The notes under the pieces were generated by a model. That model searched no databases. It was not told the origin of the DNA and saw only the letters and a program-made list of their open reading frames with translations. A DNA stretch of 64,000 nucleotides, from contig NC_052618.1 in NCBI RefSeq assembly GCF_016545825.1, forward strand, positions 2,234,461-2,298,460. Reading direction: 5' to 3'. The stretch is from Eucalyptus grandis (Eukaryota > Streptophyta > Magnoliopsida > Myrtales > Myrtaceae). The translations under genes and the position numbers were made by a program. Of the stretch, positions 1-10,300 are shown piece after piece. The first letter of the stretch is position 1. Each line of letters starts with the position of its first letter.

Positions 1-754
1 TTCCCTATCTGTTGAGTGGTTGTACTCACCCCTTTTGGGGAATAACATTTCAGATTAGCAGTATGCCGCTTCCTACCGTCTCGCGGGGGGTATTCTATGG
101 TCTACCGTCTGATGTAGAGGTTGAGTGTGCGAAGATAGATTGTCCCTCTATTCCCGGACTGACTTTTATCCGAGTGCGATGTCTAGTAATGTATGATATC
201 GGCCTGGCTGGGGGCCCAGTCATACAAGAGTTCATTTCTGTGCACGTTCGACGAGATGGAGATATGCGAGGGATGCCGCCGCCGCCACCACCTGATGCAC
301 CGGGTTGGGTGTGAGACCTGCGCGTGACGAGTAGGAGCTGGATCTCTTTTTGATGTATATAATCGACACTTTCGATGGGGGGGTTTTTGTGCTCGCATGA
401 TGTTGAGGGTCGAGAGTCTCTTTTTGAGGTTTTAGGCTGGACATGGCTGAGTCCTAGCTTTTCCTTGTTATGTACCGACCCGAGAGTAGTCCTATCTTGA
501 AAATATATGTAAATAATGTGTCGATGTTTGTTTATAGAAATCCCGATGCTTAGCTGGTGTGTATTTGTATCATGGATTGGTAGGGGGATAGATGGTGATG
601 TTTAATTTGCTTCCGCTATGAGTCGCGTTCGGACCGTTTTGTTTTAAAAAAAAAAAAATGTGTCTGCAAATCAGGACGCTTGTTCGAAAGCAAGAAAGGT
701 AATAAAGTGTAACATCGGCGCTGGTGACGACTGCGAAGGGTTCGGGGTGTCACA
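1..754 (+). mobile_element. Right end of a D-family LTR (D'), cut by the window start
   Basis: The first 754 bases match the last part of the large LTR ending at 63432. Both hold a block reading GAGTGGTTGTACTCACC, then TTTTGGGG and ACATTTCAGATTAG, then a stretch around CACGTTCGACG and a proline-like CCGCCGCC run. This copy ends GGTTCGGGGTGTCACA, so it has a proper CA terminus. The next bases (GATTTAGTGTGAC) belong to element B, because they match the reverse complement of element A near 9700-9740. D' is therefore inserted in B. The expected 5-bp duplication on this side is GATTT (755-759); its partner lies outside the window. A poly-A run sits at 647-658. Solo LTR or full element cannot be told here. 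Confidence 0.75.
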
Positions 755-2228
755 GATTTAGTGTGACAAAAGGTATTTGAAACTGGCACATCATGTGAGC
801 TCGCCAAATTCAAAAATACCCTTTCAAGAAGACAATGGGGAAAACAGAAAATATCATCCCACTTCAAAGAAGGTAAGTTTTATTCTCTGAAAATAATTTT
901 AGAAATGATGTCCTTTCTCTTCTATTTACAGGAAACGAAAAATGGGATGTAATAGGCACAGGCATATTATCAAACTTGAAGCATGCATAGCATGATAGCT
1001 CAAGGCAGGATGTCCCGAGTTCATTGACAGGACTTCCAGCTTCAACAAGCCAAGAAGCACAAAGAAGGATTTGCTTCTCTTCCTTTAAAGTGATTACTGT
1101 CAACAGGGAGAAAATCTAAACAATCAAAGCGATCTATAGCCCCACACCCTGGACAATGATGTTGGAATCTAGAAACTTCACTCCAGACACGTATTCTTCC
1201 GAGGAGTAATTGCCATCAGAAAGATTGAGACTTTTGATCTCAGATTCCATAGAAGCTTGAGGTACATGACTTTTGCCCAATGATGCTATAGTTAAAGACA
1301 GAAGGAGAAATTCCATAGAAGGAGGGCGTTGAAGATGAATCAACGACCAACAATCATGCATACATGGTCACAAAAGAGGAAGGCCAATTGAAGGAAACAT
1401 TAAACTATGCCAAGATAAAGAGGCCATCATCGACATTCAAATATCTTTAGGAGCTAGCACATACAAGCTTTGGAGAAGAGTAATTTGGTATCGTTTCCAA
1501 TATTCCCCACTCTTTGAATTCACTTTTGACATATTTTCTCCTATTGACAGGAAGCATAGGATTCAAGAAACAAGCTTAATGGTTAATTTGGGCAAATCAA
1601 ATGATCCATATTGATTTACCTAACTTGGTATGAAAGGAAGTGTCGTCCAGGAGCCGGTTCGGTTAAATAAAAAAAAGAAGTGCCCTACGGACACCATCGG
1701 CGCCTCTAGCCAAGTGGTATTCGGGAAGAAGCAAAAAGGTCCGAAGTCGGGGGTTCGAATCCCCGACGCGGCAGTTAGCCGCTTGGTAAAAAATAATAAT
1801 TTTTTTTTTGCTTCTCTTGCACTTGCAAATTATGAGAGATCAGGTGACCTAACAAAGCAAGGGACACAGGACTTCGTGTCCCCATCTCACTTCAGGTTCT
1901 CCCAATCGTCTGCAAACCAGTGAAGGGTAAAGTTGTATCCCTTCCAATTATTCAACTCTTGAAAAAGTTCATGACTTACCCATTCTCTCTTCTTTGTTAC
2001 AGGGATCACCCGACCACAAAAGCAAGGATAACGAATCAATGAGAAGCATGTCTTGTTTGTTTACCCGACTATCAAAAACAAAGATAACAAATCAATGAGA
2101 GGCATGACAAACTCTCCCAAACGAAATGGCGTCCTGAGTAATTGCCAAAGCAAATGACAGATATCCTTCAGGCCTCAATTCACCTTTAATTTTGGCCCTG
2201 TTGATTGATCCATTTTCTCTTTTGCAGG
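755..2228 (+). mobile_element. Element B, left interior fragment (Tat/Ogre-like, non-coding)
   Basis: This stretch is the inverted counterpart of element A 8398 to about 9740: shared landmarks include the TGGCACATCATGTGA block (788-802), the CTTCGTGTCCCC block near 1873 and the GGCCTCAATTCACC block near 2172. It is followed at 2229 by element A, and its continuation resumes at 16100. No convincing coding frame on the element's sense (+) strand was seen; minus-strand frames at 864-1361 have equivalents antisense to A and look like by-products of homology. A SINE-like unit (about 1651-1827) interrupts it and is absent from the matching part of A. Confidence 0.75.
1651..1827 (+). mobile_element. 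tRNA-related SINE candidate inserted in element B
   Basis: Compared with the matching region of element A (reverse complement of about 8770-8810), B carries roughly 175 extra bases here. The insert has RNA polymerase III type internal promoter boxes: an A-box-like TAGCCAAGTGGT at 1707-1718 and a good B box GGTTCGAATCC at 1752-1762, about 34 bases apart as in a tRNA. The T-arm is a perfect 7-bp stem (GTCGGGG/CCCCGAC), but the 5' acceptor half does not pair with the 3' half ACGCGGC, so it is not a working tRNA. A T-rich run (about 1801-1809) closes the unit, as in T-tailed plant SINEs. The target duplication is not clear and the boundaries are approximate. Confidence 0.5.
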
Positions 2229-4206
2229 TGTCGCGACCTCTTTTTTCGGCACCCGCGATCGGGTACGGGCGCCTAAAGGAGGCTAATGGCTCGGCTGAAT
2301 TTATTAAGCCCGGACTCTCCCAAGTCCACCAATTCACGACGTTAATAGTCTAAGTTTTTAACCTGTAAATCAATTTTTAATTTGGAGTCGCCACTAATCG
2401 ATTTGGGGTGGGTTGATTAGAAACCCAAGTGAAGTATTGGGAGAAATATTCACTCATGCGCAACCAGAGAAATTAGGATCGGGGACTTAATTACACTAGT
2501 TAATCACTAATGCCCTTTCGGTACCTAATCTTGTTTAAACCCTAAGGCTTTTTGGATGTTTGAGAGATTTTCCATGCATTTTGGGAGGAAAAACATTTTT
2601 GAGTCATTTTCTAATTTTTTGGACACAAAAGGGATTTTTTTTTTTTTTTGGAAAAATACAAGTCTTTTTGGCTTTTTCTGAATTTTTGATTTTTTTGGAA
2701 AATATGAAATATTTTTTATTTTTTTGATTTTTTGAAAAACAAAATATTTTTAAATATTTTTTGATATTTTTGGAAAATAAATTATTTTTTGATTTTTCTC
2801 GGTTTTTTTAATAAAACATTTTTTTCGACATTTTTTAAATATTTTTTCGATTTTCTGAAAATTAAAACATTTTTAATATATTTTGAAAATAAAATACTTT
2901 TGATAAAATATTTATTTTTATTTATTATAATATTATTTTATATTAAGATAATAAAATAAAACCGACCCGGGTCGGATCCGCGGGTTGGGTTCGACCGGGT
3001 CAACCCTAAAACGCGACGGGCCCGCGTAGCCGGCCCGACTTTTTTTATTTTAAAACGACGCCGTGGCCGGGCGTTTAGAGACGCTCGGCCCGCCCGACGA
3101 CCGACTCCACAACTCGTTCCTCGGCGAAACCCTACCCGACCCGGCTCCAAAGCCTCAACCCGACTCCTCCCGCCGCGGATTGCGAATCTACCCGATTTTC
3201 CGGGTCCGGATTCGCTTCGCGACCGGAAAATCGCAAACCCTATGGTTTGCGAATCCGCGGCGCCGGAGACGGAAACCCGGGCATTTCGGCGGCGACGGTG
3301 ACTATGGTAGCGGCGGCGGCGACGAGAACGACAATGGAGAGGGCTACTGGTCAAGACCGGCCACCGTGCATGGCGACGACGCAACGACGCCGCACGGCGC
3401 TCGACGCCCTTTCGCCTTCCCGAGCTCGATCTCCCCCTCTCTCCCCGATCTACTCCTCCGGCCACGCCTCGATTTCCGGCCACGAGCCCTCGGACCCCCG
3501 GGTCTCTCGGTGGGTCGTCCGAGGTCTGCGACCTCAATCCGCTTCTCTCTCTCTCTCTCGTTCTGCAGATCTGGGTTCGCTCACCGCCGGCCTCCCCCGA
3601 AGTATCTCGGAGGGAGGTCGTTGAGCTCGCGACCCGACCGCTTCGCCCTTGCTCGCTCTTTGAGTTCCCCGAAGTCTCTCGGGGATCTCTCGGAGCTCGC
3701 AGGCCTCTCTCTCTCGCTCGCTCTTCAACCTCCTCCGAAGTCTCTCAGGAGGAAGTTTCCAAGCTCACGATCTTCTCCGGTGTGTCCATCAACGACGGAA
3801 ATGCTCCGCTATTTATAGGCGAGGAGGTCCGGTCGACGGAGAGGCTCGGCCGCCGGTCTTTCGCTTGCCGACCGGACCTCCGTGGCCGAACCGGCGTCCC
3901 ATCCGCCACCTGTCCTCCAGCTGCCCCCCTTTTCTCACGCGCGTCGCCGTCCGTCCGCTCATCTGGCGTCGCGCCCTCTGCGCGTGTGTTGCGGGCGGAT
4001 GGAGGAGGAAGAAGACCGAAAAGGGTTGGGCCGGAGGAGAAGGAAAGTGGGCCGTAGAGGCCCATGCGGAGGGGGAAGAGAGGAGAAAAATGGGTTGTCT
4101 TTTGCTTTTTTTTTTGTTTTCTTTTTTCTTTTTTCTTTTTAATTATCTTATTTATCCGAAATAAAAACTTAATAAAATTAACCTATTTAAAATTGAGGTG
4201 TCAACA
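2229..4206 (-). repeat. 3' LTR of element A
   Basis: A 1978-bp direct repeat of 14099-16099. In the sense (minus) direction it starts TGTTGACACC and ends GGTCGCGACA. It has three zones: a short AT-rich start, a GC-rich middle (about 3000-4080) with the TATA motif and leader hairpins, and a strongly AT-rich U5 zone (about 2590-2940) of T and A runs with GATTTTT/AAAATAT motifs. A copy of the palindromic TATA motif lies at 3809-3818, and leader hairpin copies at 3597-3610, 3669-3682 and 3735-3748, with a decayed one near 3497-3510. Confidence 0.9.
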
Positions 4207-4208
4207 GC

Positions 4209-4222
4209 TGCCCCTCTTTGAA
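4209..4222 (-). promoter_or_regulatory. Polypurine tract of element A
   Basis: On the minus strand the sequence TTCAAAGAGGGGCA lies two bases before the TGTTGACACC start of the 3' LTR. A purine-rich tract in this position primes plus-strand DNA synthesis in LTR retrotransposons. Element B has the same tract at 21193-21206. Confidence 0.8.
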
Positions 4223-4439
4223 GGTGAGCTCGCGAGAGGTTGCATTCAAAGACAGACTAATACCTCAATTTTATCCATGCATGCGTAGTAGATTATATTT
4301 TACTTGGAACCTATTATTCTACGCAAAAAGGGCAATGTAACATTACATATACTAAGACAGATAAGAAGATACCTGTAGCTACTTACCGGGAGTGAGTGAG
4401 ATAGGGTGTGAACCCCGAGTTTGGCAAGTATCAAGGCGT

Positions 4440-4715
4440 CATCTTACCTGGTGATATGAGGAGGTTGCTTTTCCAGGGCTCGAACCATTCTTCGGTCGCC
4501 TGTTAAAACAATCAATGGTTTGTCTAGGACCCGAACCTTTCTTCGGTCGCCTTGACGGGAGATTACTCCTCCAGGACCCGAACCATTCTTCGGTCGCCGT
4601 GACGGGAGACTGCTCTTCCAGGACCCGAACCATTCTTCGTTCGCTTGTTAAAACAATCAATGATTTGTCTAGGACCCGAACCTTTCTTCGGTCGCCTTGA
4701 CGGGAGATGCACCGA
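4440..4715 (-). repeat. GACCGAAGAATGG tandem array of element A (short version)
   Basis: About five related units carry the core CGAACCATTCTTCGG (plus-strand reading), each followed by a variable spacer. This is the reduced counterpart of the longer array at 20105-20950 in element B. It sits in the region between any coding part and the 3' LTR. Confidence 0.8.
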
Positions 4716-4915
4716 CCTTTCTCAGGGCATCTCATTTGTGGGTGCCTGATTTGTATCGAAGACACCAGTTGGTACCCGACCTTTCTTGGGAGATGCACCG
4801 ACCTTTCTCGGGCATCTGTTTTGTTGGGGTGTCGACTTTGTCAAAGACACCGGTTGGAACCCGACCTTTCTCGGGAGGATGCGCCGACCTTTCTCGGGGC
4901 ATCAATTGAAAGATA
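4716..4915 (-). repeat. About 86-bp tandem array of element A (short version)
   Basis: Two to three units contain CGACCTTTCTCGGG and a GTCTTTGACAA-like block on the plus strand. They match the roughly 86-bp units of element B at 19520-20104, where more copies are present. Confidence 0.75.
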
Positions 4916-5093
4916 CTCGGGCGGACTCGGACATTCACAAGCATATCAAAGAGTACCTGGATATTCACAAGTACTAACATGAAGGATATTTGGGCCTTTG
5001 CATGCGTCGAAATGGGTATTTGGCTGACCATAGGCATTGAAGGGGTACTTGGATGATCACAAGTATGAATTCTTGGGGATACCTGGATATTTG

Positions 5094-5914
5094 TGAAGGT
5101 GTCCCACCTCTTGGTAATGGGAATGTCGAGGGCATGCCCCGCTTATTCATAAAGGTCTCTCACCTCTTGGTAAAGGGGAATATCGAGGACGTGCCTTGGA
5201 TATTTATGAAGGTCTCTCACCTCCTGGTAATTGGGAATATCGAGGGCGTACCTGAGATATTCGTGAAGGTCTCTCACCTCCTGGTAATTGGGAATATCGA
5301 GGACGTACCTTGGATATTCATGAAGGTCTCTCACCTCCTGGTAATTGGGAATATTGAGGACGTGCCTCGCATATTCATGAAGGTCTCTCACCTCCTGGTA
5401 AAGGGAATATTGAGGACGTACCTGAGATATTCGTGAAGGTCTCTCACCTCCTGGTAAATGGGAATATCGAGGGCGTACCTGAGATATTCGTGAAGGTCTC
5501 TCACCTCCTGGTAATTGGGAATATCGAGGGCGTACCTGGGATATTCGTGAAGGTCTCTCACCTCCTGGTAATTGGGAACATCGAGGACGTACCTTGGATA
5601 TTCATGAAGGTCTCTCACCTCCTGGTAATTGGGAATATCGAGGACGTACCTTGGATATTCATGAAGGTCTCTCACCTCCTGGTAATTGAGAATATCGAGG
5701 ACGTACCTAGGATATTCATGAAGGTCTCTCACCTCCTGGTAATCGGGAACATTGAGGACGTACCTTGGATATTCATGAAGGTCTCTCACCTTCTGGTAAT
5801 TGGGAATATCGAGGGCGTACCTAGGATATTCGTGAAGGTCTCTCACCTCTTGGTAGTGGGGAATATTGAGGACGTGCCTCGCATATTTATGAAGGTCTCT
5901 CACCTCCTGGTAAC
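5094..5914 (-). repeat. 57-bp tandem array of element A (about 14 units)
   Basis: A clean minisatellite with a 57-bp period. On the plus strand each unit reads GAAGGTCTCTCACCTCCTGG, then a TAATTGGGAATATCGAG block and a CGTACCTTGGATATTC block. Units differ by a few bases. Since 57 is 19 codons, any frame lacking a stop stays open along the array on both strands. The equivalent array of B is 18784-19387 with about 10-11 units. Confidence 0.95.
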
Positions 5915-5960
5915 ATAAACTTGAATGTAGCACGAGGCTTGCCTGGATGGCCGCATGCAC
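5388..5960 (-). CDS. 19-residue-repeat reading frame of element A (uncertain coding)
   Basis: A 190-codon frame on the element's sense strand runs through the 57-bp array. After a short unique start (MHAAIQASLVLHSSLC) it gives repeated units of the form YQEVRDLHEYPRYVLDIPN, one per 57 bp. Element B has a matching sense frame at 18737-19132 whose start, MPTAIQVSLVLHSSLC, aligns with this one. In favour of coding: the unique start is shared and the frame is on the sense strand in both elements. Against it: the antisense strand is also open, which a period divisible by three gives for free, and the frame lies in the normally non-coding 3' region. The product would be polar, rich in aromatic and acidic residues, without a signal peptide. 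No known family was recognised. Confidence 0.2.
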   Translation of the reverse strand: MHAAIQASLVLHSSLCYQEVRDLHKYARHVLNIPHYQEVRDLHEYPRYALDIPNYQKVRDLHEYPRYVLNVPDYQEVRDLHEYPRYVLDILNYQEVRDLHEYPRYVLDIPNYQEVRDLHEYPRYVLDVPNYQEVRDLHEYPRYALDIPNYQEVRDLHEYLRYALDIPIYQEVRDLHEYLRYVLNIPFTRR

Positions 5961-6620
5961 TTAAAAGGGGTGGAACACCTGGATAGCTACAGGTGTACAA
6001 AGTACTGGAATACTTGGATGAACACAAGTATTTAATGATACAACATGGGACCACTCAGTTGGTCCAAGTGTAAGAAAGCATACCTGGGTAGGCGCAGGCA
6101 CACAAAGCAGTGGAATGTTTGAACAACTGCTATTATTTAGGGACAACTTGGGCAAGTTGAGTGTCATGAAAAGGATGTACCTGGACAACGATGGGTACTT
6201 GACGATATGGGGATACCTAGACAGCGGTAGGTATTCCAAGAGATACTTGGTCAGTCACAAGTATCAACACTCTGGGGACAACTTGAACAGGTCGAGTGTC
6301 AGGAAAATGGAGTATCCAAACGGTGACCGGTACTCAAAGACAGCAGGGATACCTATATAGCAGTAGGTATTCAACGATAAATGGATACTTGGTTAGTCAC
6401 AAGTATCAATACTTTGAGGACAACTCGAATAGGTCGAGTGTCAGGAAAAAGGAGTATCCGGACGGTGGCCAGTACTCAAAGACAATGGGATGCTAAGAAA
6501 GTTGCAAGCATCGAAACTCAAGAGACAATTCGAATAGGTCGAGTGTTAAGAGGAGAGTACCTAGACAGTGATAGGTACCTTAAGTCAAATGGGGATAGAG
6601 ATATGCTTACATGGCAATAT
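5960..6620 (-). repeat. Degenerate repeat field with GTCGAGTGTC motif, element A
   Basis: Imperfect units contain GACAACTTGGGCAAGTTGAG- or AATAGGTCGAGTGTC-like blocks, CAAGTATCAA and GGTACTCAAAGAC. The period is irregular, about 60 bp within larger 120-180 bp units. Element B has the same field in inverted orientation at 17860-18740. Confidence 0.7.
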
Positions 6621-9600
6621 CTCTTATCTATAAGAGTATGTCTGCTATTTGCATAGTATGCACACATGATTGTATATGCTGTAAATTCATGAGTTCAAAT
6701 GAGATTCATGCATGATAATTTTGTCAGTTCTGCATCTTTTGATTTCCACTGGGGAAGATTTTGAAAGACAACCTTCATTTAGAATGTAGATGTCTTGAGC
6801 ATGCCAGATGAGGGATTTTCAGTCTGAAAGGACTTTCCGCTCACTCTCATGGAAAAGGTTATCCTGACCATTGATGCAGGATTCATAAGGACCACACCAT
6901 CTCACTGTCATCATGTCAGCAGAGGTCTGAGTATTCTCGCAAACAGTACGACTTTACCAATGTGAGAGGTCTTTGTTGAAACTGTGATGAAGTCTTGGTT
7001 AGTGGCTCATCGAAAGGGACCATCAAGGTTGAAGCTGATGGACGAAAATGTTGCACGATCATCTCCGGGTTTACGAGTCAAGAACCCTGCGAAAAGAGAT
7101 AGAGTAATCTTGCTCGTACTTCTCCGAGCGATGCTTATAGACATATGAAATCTTGCGTTAATTGAAGTGCCCCTGGTCTGAAGAGACTTTTACAATGGGA
7201 TGCAATGTAGGCTTGATTCATGTGTAAAAAGGTAGAGCTGGTGATTGCCTTGGCATTTGTCGCTAGTCTTTCTTCTCACTATCAAATGGAGGTTCTAAGG
7301 ACCACAACAGCAACATTTTATTAGCTGCATTTTTGACTGGGGGGCATTGGCCTTGCTTTTACCAGGCACACTGCTTCTTTCATGCCCCTATTTTTATTCC
7401 AATTCTTCTTTTATGGGCATTGACCTTGCTCTTACCAGGTACACTTTGCTTTTTTATGCCCATGTTTTTTCATTCTTGTTGCTTGAGAGCTGATCTTGAC
7501 AAATTCAATTGAAGCACCGTTATTAGACTCTTGAGTCTTCATCTTCGATGGCGCTCCAAGCTATGCTGTTTTTAAATGGTAGTAACTTCTGTTTTGCCTC
7601 CATGTGAGGGTGAATTTACTGAGACTCAATTGAGTTGTACAATAGATACAAGTGCGTAAAGAAAGAATTGCTCTTCGTCATTCTAGGGCACTTAAATTAA
7701 CGCGAGTGTTCATATGCAATAAAGACACCCAAAGATTGATGCAAGTGCGAGCAAGAAAATTTCTATCTCTCTTCTCACCTTGTGATGCCGACTTGCTTTT
7801 GACTTGCCCCAGTGTGGAGTAGTTCTTTGACGGGAGCATAGCAGGAATTTGTCAGTGTATGGGGCTCAATGGGGTGAGCGATGGAATGCCTCTCACTATT
7901 TTGGTTATCGTACCATTCGCGAGAGAACTCTTTACCCTACAGCCATGGAATTTTCTGCACTCATCTCACAAGTGTATAGATGGGGGAACTGTGTGTAGGA
8001 TATGGCTTGCCTTTCATCATTCGACGTGCCTCACCCAAAGATGCTCAATTAATATTGTATTCTTCATTTAGCTGTCTATTCTAATAATTCTCGGTGGAAT
8101 CGGTGATTTAGACAGACAAAATCATCATGCAGAATTCATCTGGAAATGACATGCAACATTTTGAATATGATGGAGTTTGAACTCTTTAAAACAAGTGAAT
8201 GGTTTTGACTCGCAAAAGACCCTATTGACAACTTTATGGGTTAACATAATGGTGTTTCCAAATATGTTAGATTTTGAACATCAAAAGGGTTATTCGCAAA
8301 TGGACGTCGATGGTTGTCCCTATTGATTAGGAATATGACACATGAATGATCGGTCGGGGTTAGGAATCTAATCGGGCATCTCTGCTTTTGCCCCTGCAGA
8401 AGAGAAGATGTACAAGTAGATCAATTAGTTTGGCCAAAATTAAATGTGAGTTGAGGCCTGAAGATTTTCTATTATTTGCTTTGGCAATACTTGAGACGCC
8501 ATTTTGCTTGGGAGAGTTTGTCATGCCTCTCATTGATTTGTTATCTTTGTTTTTGACAGTCGCTTAATCCCGCAACAAACAAGACATGCTTCTCATTGAT
8601 TCGTTATCCTTGCTTTTGACAATCGGTGATCCCGCAACAAACAAGAGGGAATGTGTTAGTCATGAACTCTTTCAAGAGTCGAATAACTGGAATCGATACA
8701 ACTTTACCCTTCACTGGTTTGTAGATGATTGGGTGAACCTGAAGTGAGAGGGGGACACGAAGTCCTATGTCCCTTGCTTCATTAGGTCAATTATTCTCTG
8801 AATTAGCTCCTGGATGACATGTCTTTTTACACGAAGCCAGGTGAATTTGATGTGGGTCATTTCCATGTACTAGCTTGGCCAATATTGATTTGCCTAACCA
8901 TTGAGTTTGGTTCTTGAGTTGTGATGCTCCCTGTCAATAGGGGGAATATGTCAAAAGTGAATTCAAAGAAGGGGGAGTATTGGAAATGATACCAAATTAC
9001 TCTTCTCCAAAGTTTGTATTTGCTGACTCCTGATGATGTTTGAATGTCGATGACAGCCTTTTCGTCTTGGCATAGTTTGACATTTCTTTCGATTGGCCTT
9101 CCTCACTTGTGACCATGTATGCATGATTGCTGGTCATTGATTCATCTTCAATGCCTTCCTTCTGTGGAATTTCTCCTTCTGTCTTTAACTATAGCATCAT
9201 TGGGCAAAAGTCATGTACCTCAAGCTTCTATGGAATCTGAGATGGACAATCAAAACCTCCAATTCTCTGATGGCAATTATTTCTTGCGAGAGCATGCGTC
9301 TGAATAGGAAGTCGGGTTTCTAGGTCTTCATTTTGAATAGGGGCTAGAGACCGCTTCAACTGTCTGGATTTCTTCCCTGTTGACAGTAGCCAATTCAAAG
9401 AGAGAGAAAAGATCCCCTCCTTGTGCTTCTGGGCTTGTCGAAGCTAGAAGTCCCGTTGATGGACTCACGACATCCTGCCTCGAGTTATCATGCTATGCAT
9501 GCTTTAAGTTTGATAATATGCATGTGCCTATTACATCCCATCCTTTGTCTCCTGTAGATGGAAGAGAGAGGATGTCATTTTCAACATTATGTTCAGGGAA

Positions 9601-10290
9601 TAGGACTTACCATTTTGAAGCGTGATGATCCTTTCTGTTTGCCCCCGCTTTCTTGGAAGAGTGCTTTTGAACTTGGCGAGTTCACATGATGTGCCAGGTT
9701 CAAATGTCCCTTGGTCACACTAGGTCAAAGGGGGTGATGTTCTGAAACATAAAGTGAGAGGGTTAGAAAGACAAACGTGCTTAAATTTATCATCTTGTTT
9801 TGACAAAAGCTTTTGGGTGATGAAATATTTTTTTTTTTTTTTGTTTTCAAAATGCATCTTTGGGGGAGAAAAAGCATGAGGAAGCCCAGCCCTCAGTATT
9901 CTCCTTGGATGATATATATTTTTTCATGGTTGGATAGCATCACCGGGCTGGTTTGGAGTACCGCCTCATGTTCTTAAAACAAAATATTACAACTGTACAA
10001 TAGAGTACTTGGAATGGAAAATACAATCGTAGTACACTAGATAAGATGAGAAACATGAAATTATAAAAACAAGTAAAACTCATGAAAACCCTTGTGTAAA
10101 GGAGCGCTTTGATAGTGCTGGTCTTGAAGTTAAGCGTCTTTGAATTCCTTGCCTTCGAGACTCGAAGTATTCGCATGCGATGACTACCTCGTTGAAGTTA
10201 CGGAAGTGTAACCCACACAGCCAACAGCGCGCTTGCAGACAAAACTTCTATGAACTGCTTCATTAACTCCTCTTCAGCCCCGGTTGAGGG
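6621..10290 (-). other. Non-coding interior of element A
   Basis: A 3.7-kb stretch without a recognisable retroelement protein on the sense strand. Its first part (to about 8397) is matched, inverted, by element B 16100-17850, and the rest (8398 to about 9740) by B 755-2228. The position of pol in an autonomous Ogre is thus occupied by sequence with no RT, RNase H or integrase signature in either copy. Antisense frames at 9119-9307 and 9380-9625 have counterparts in B (1134-1361 and 864-1103), but their differences do not suggest protein conservation. Confidence 0.7.
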
Positions 10291-10300
10291 TGGGTTTGCA

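Noticed and set aside
1700..1773. A tRNA gene
   Set aside because: Promoter boxes and T-arm are good, but the acceptor halves do not pair and the D and anticodon arms are irregular. It is taken as a SINE head.
3063..4164. Overlapping long frames in the GC-rich LTR zone (also 15138-16256 and 33018-33645)
   Set aside because: Frames are open on both strands through high GC and CT repeats; their products are low complexity, and differ between the two LTRs of one element.
5433..5918. Plus-strand frame of repeats (HLLVIGNIEDVPWIF units) as a gene
   Set aside because: It is antisense to element A, and openness follows from the 57-bp period. In B the equivalent frame is also antisense (18779-19354).
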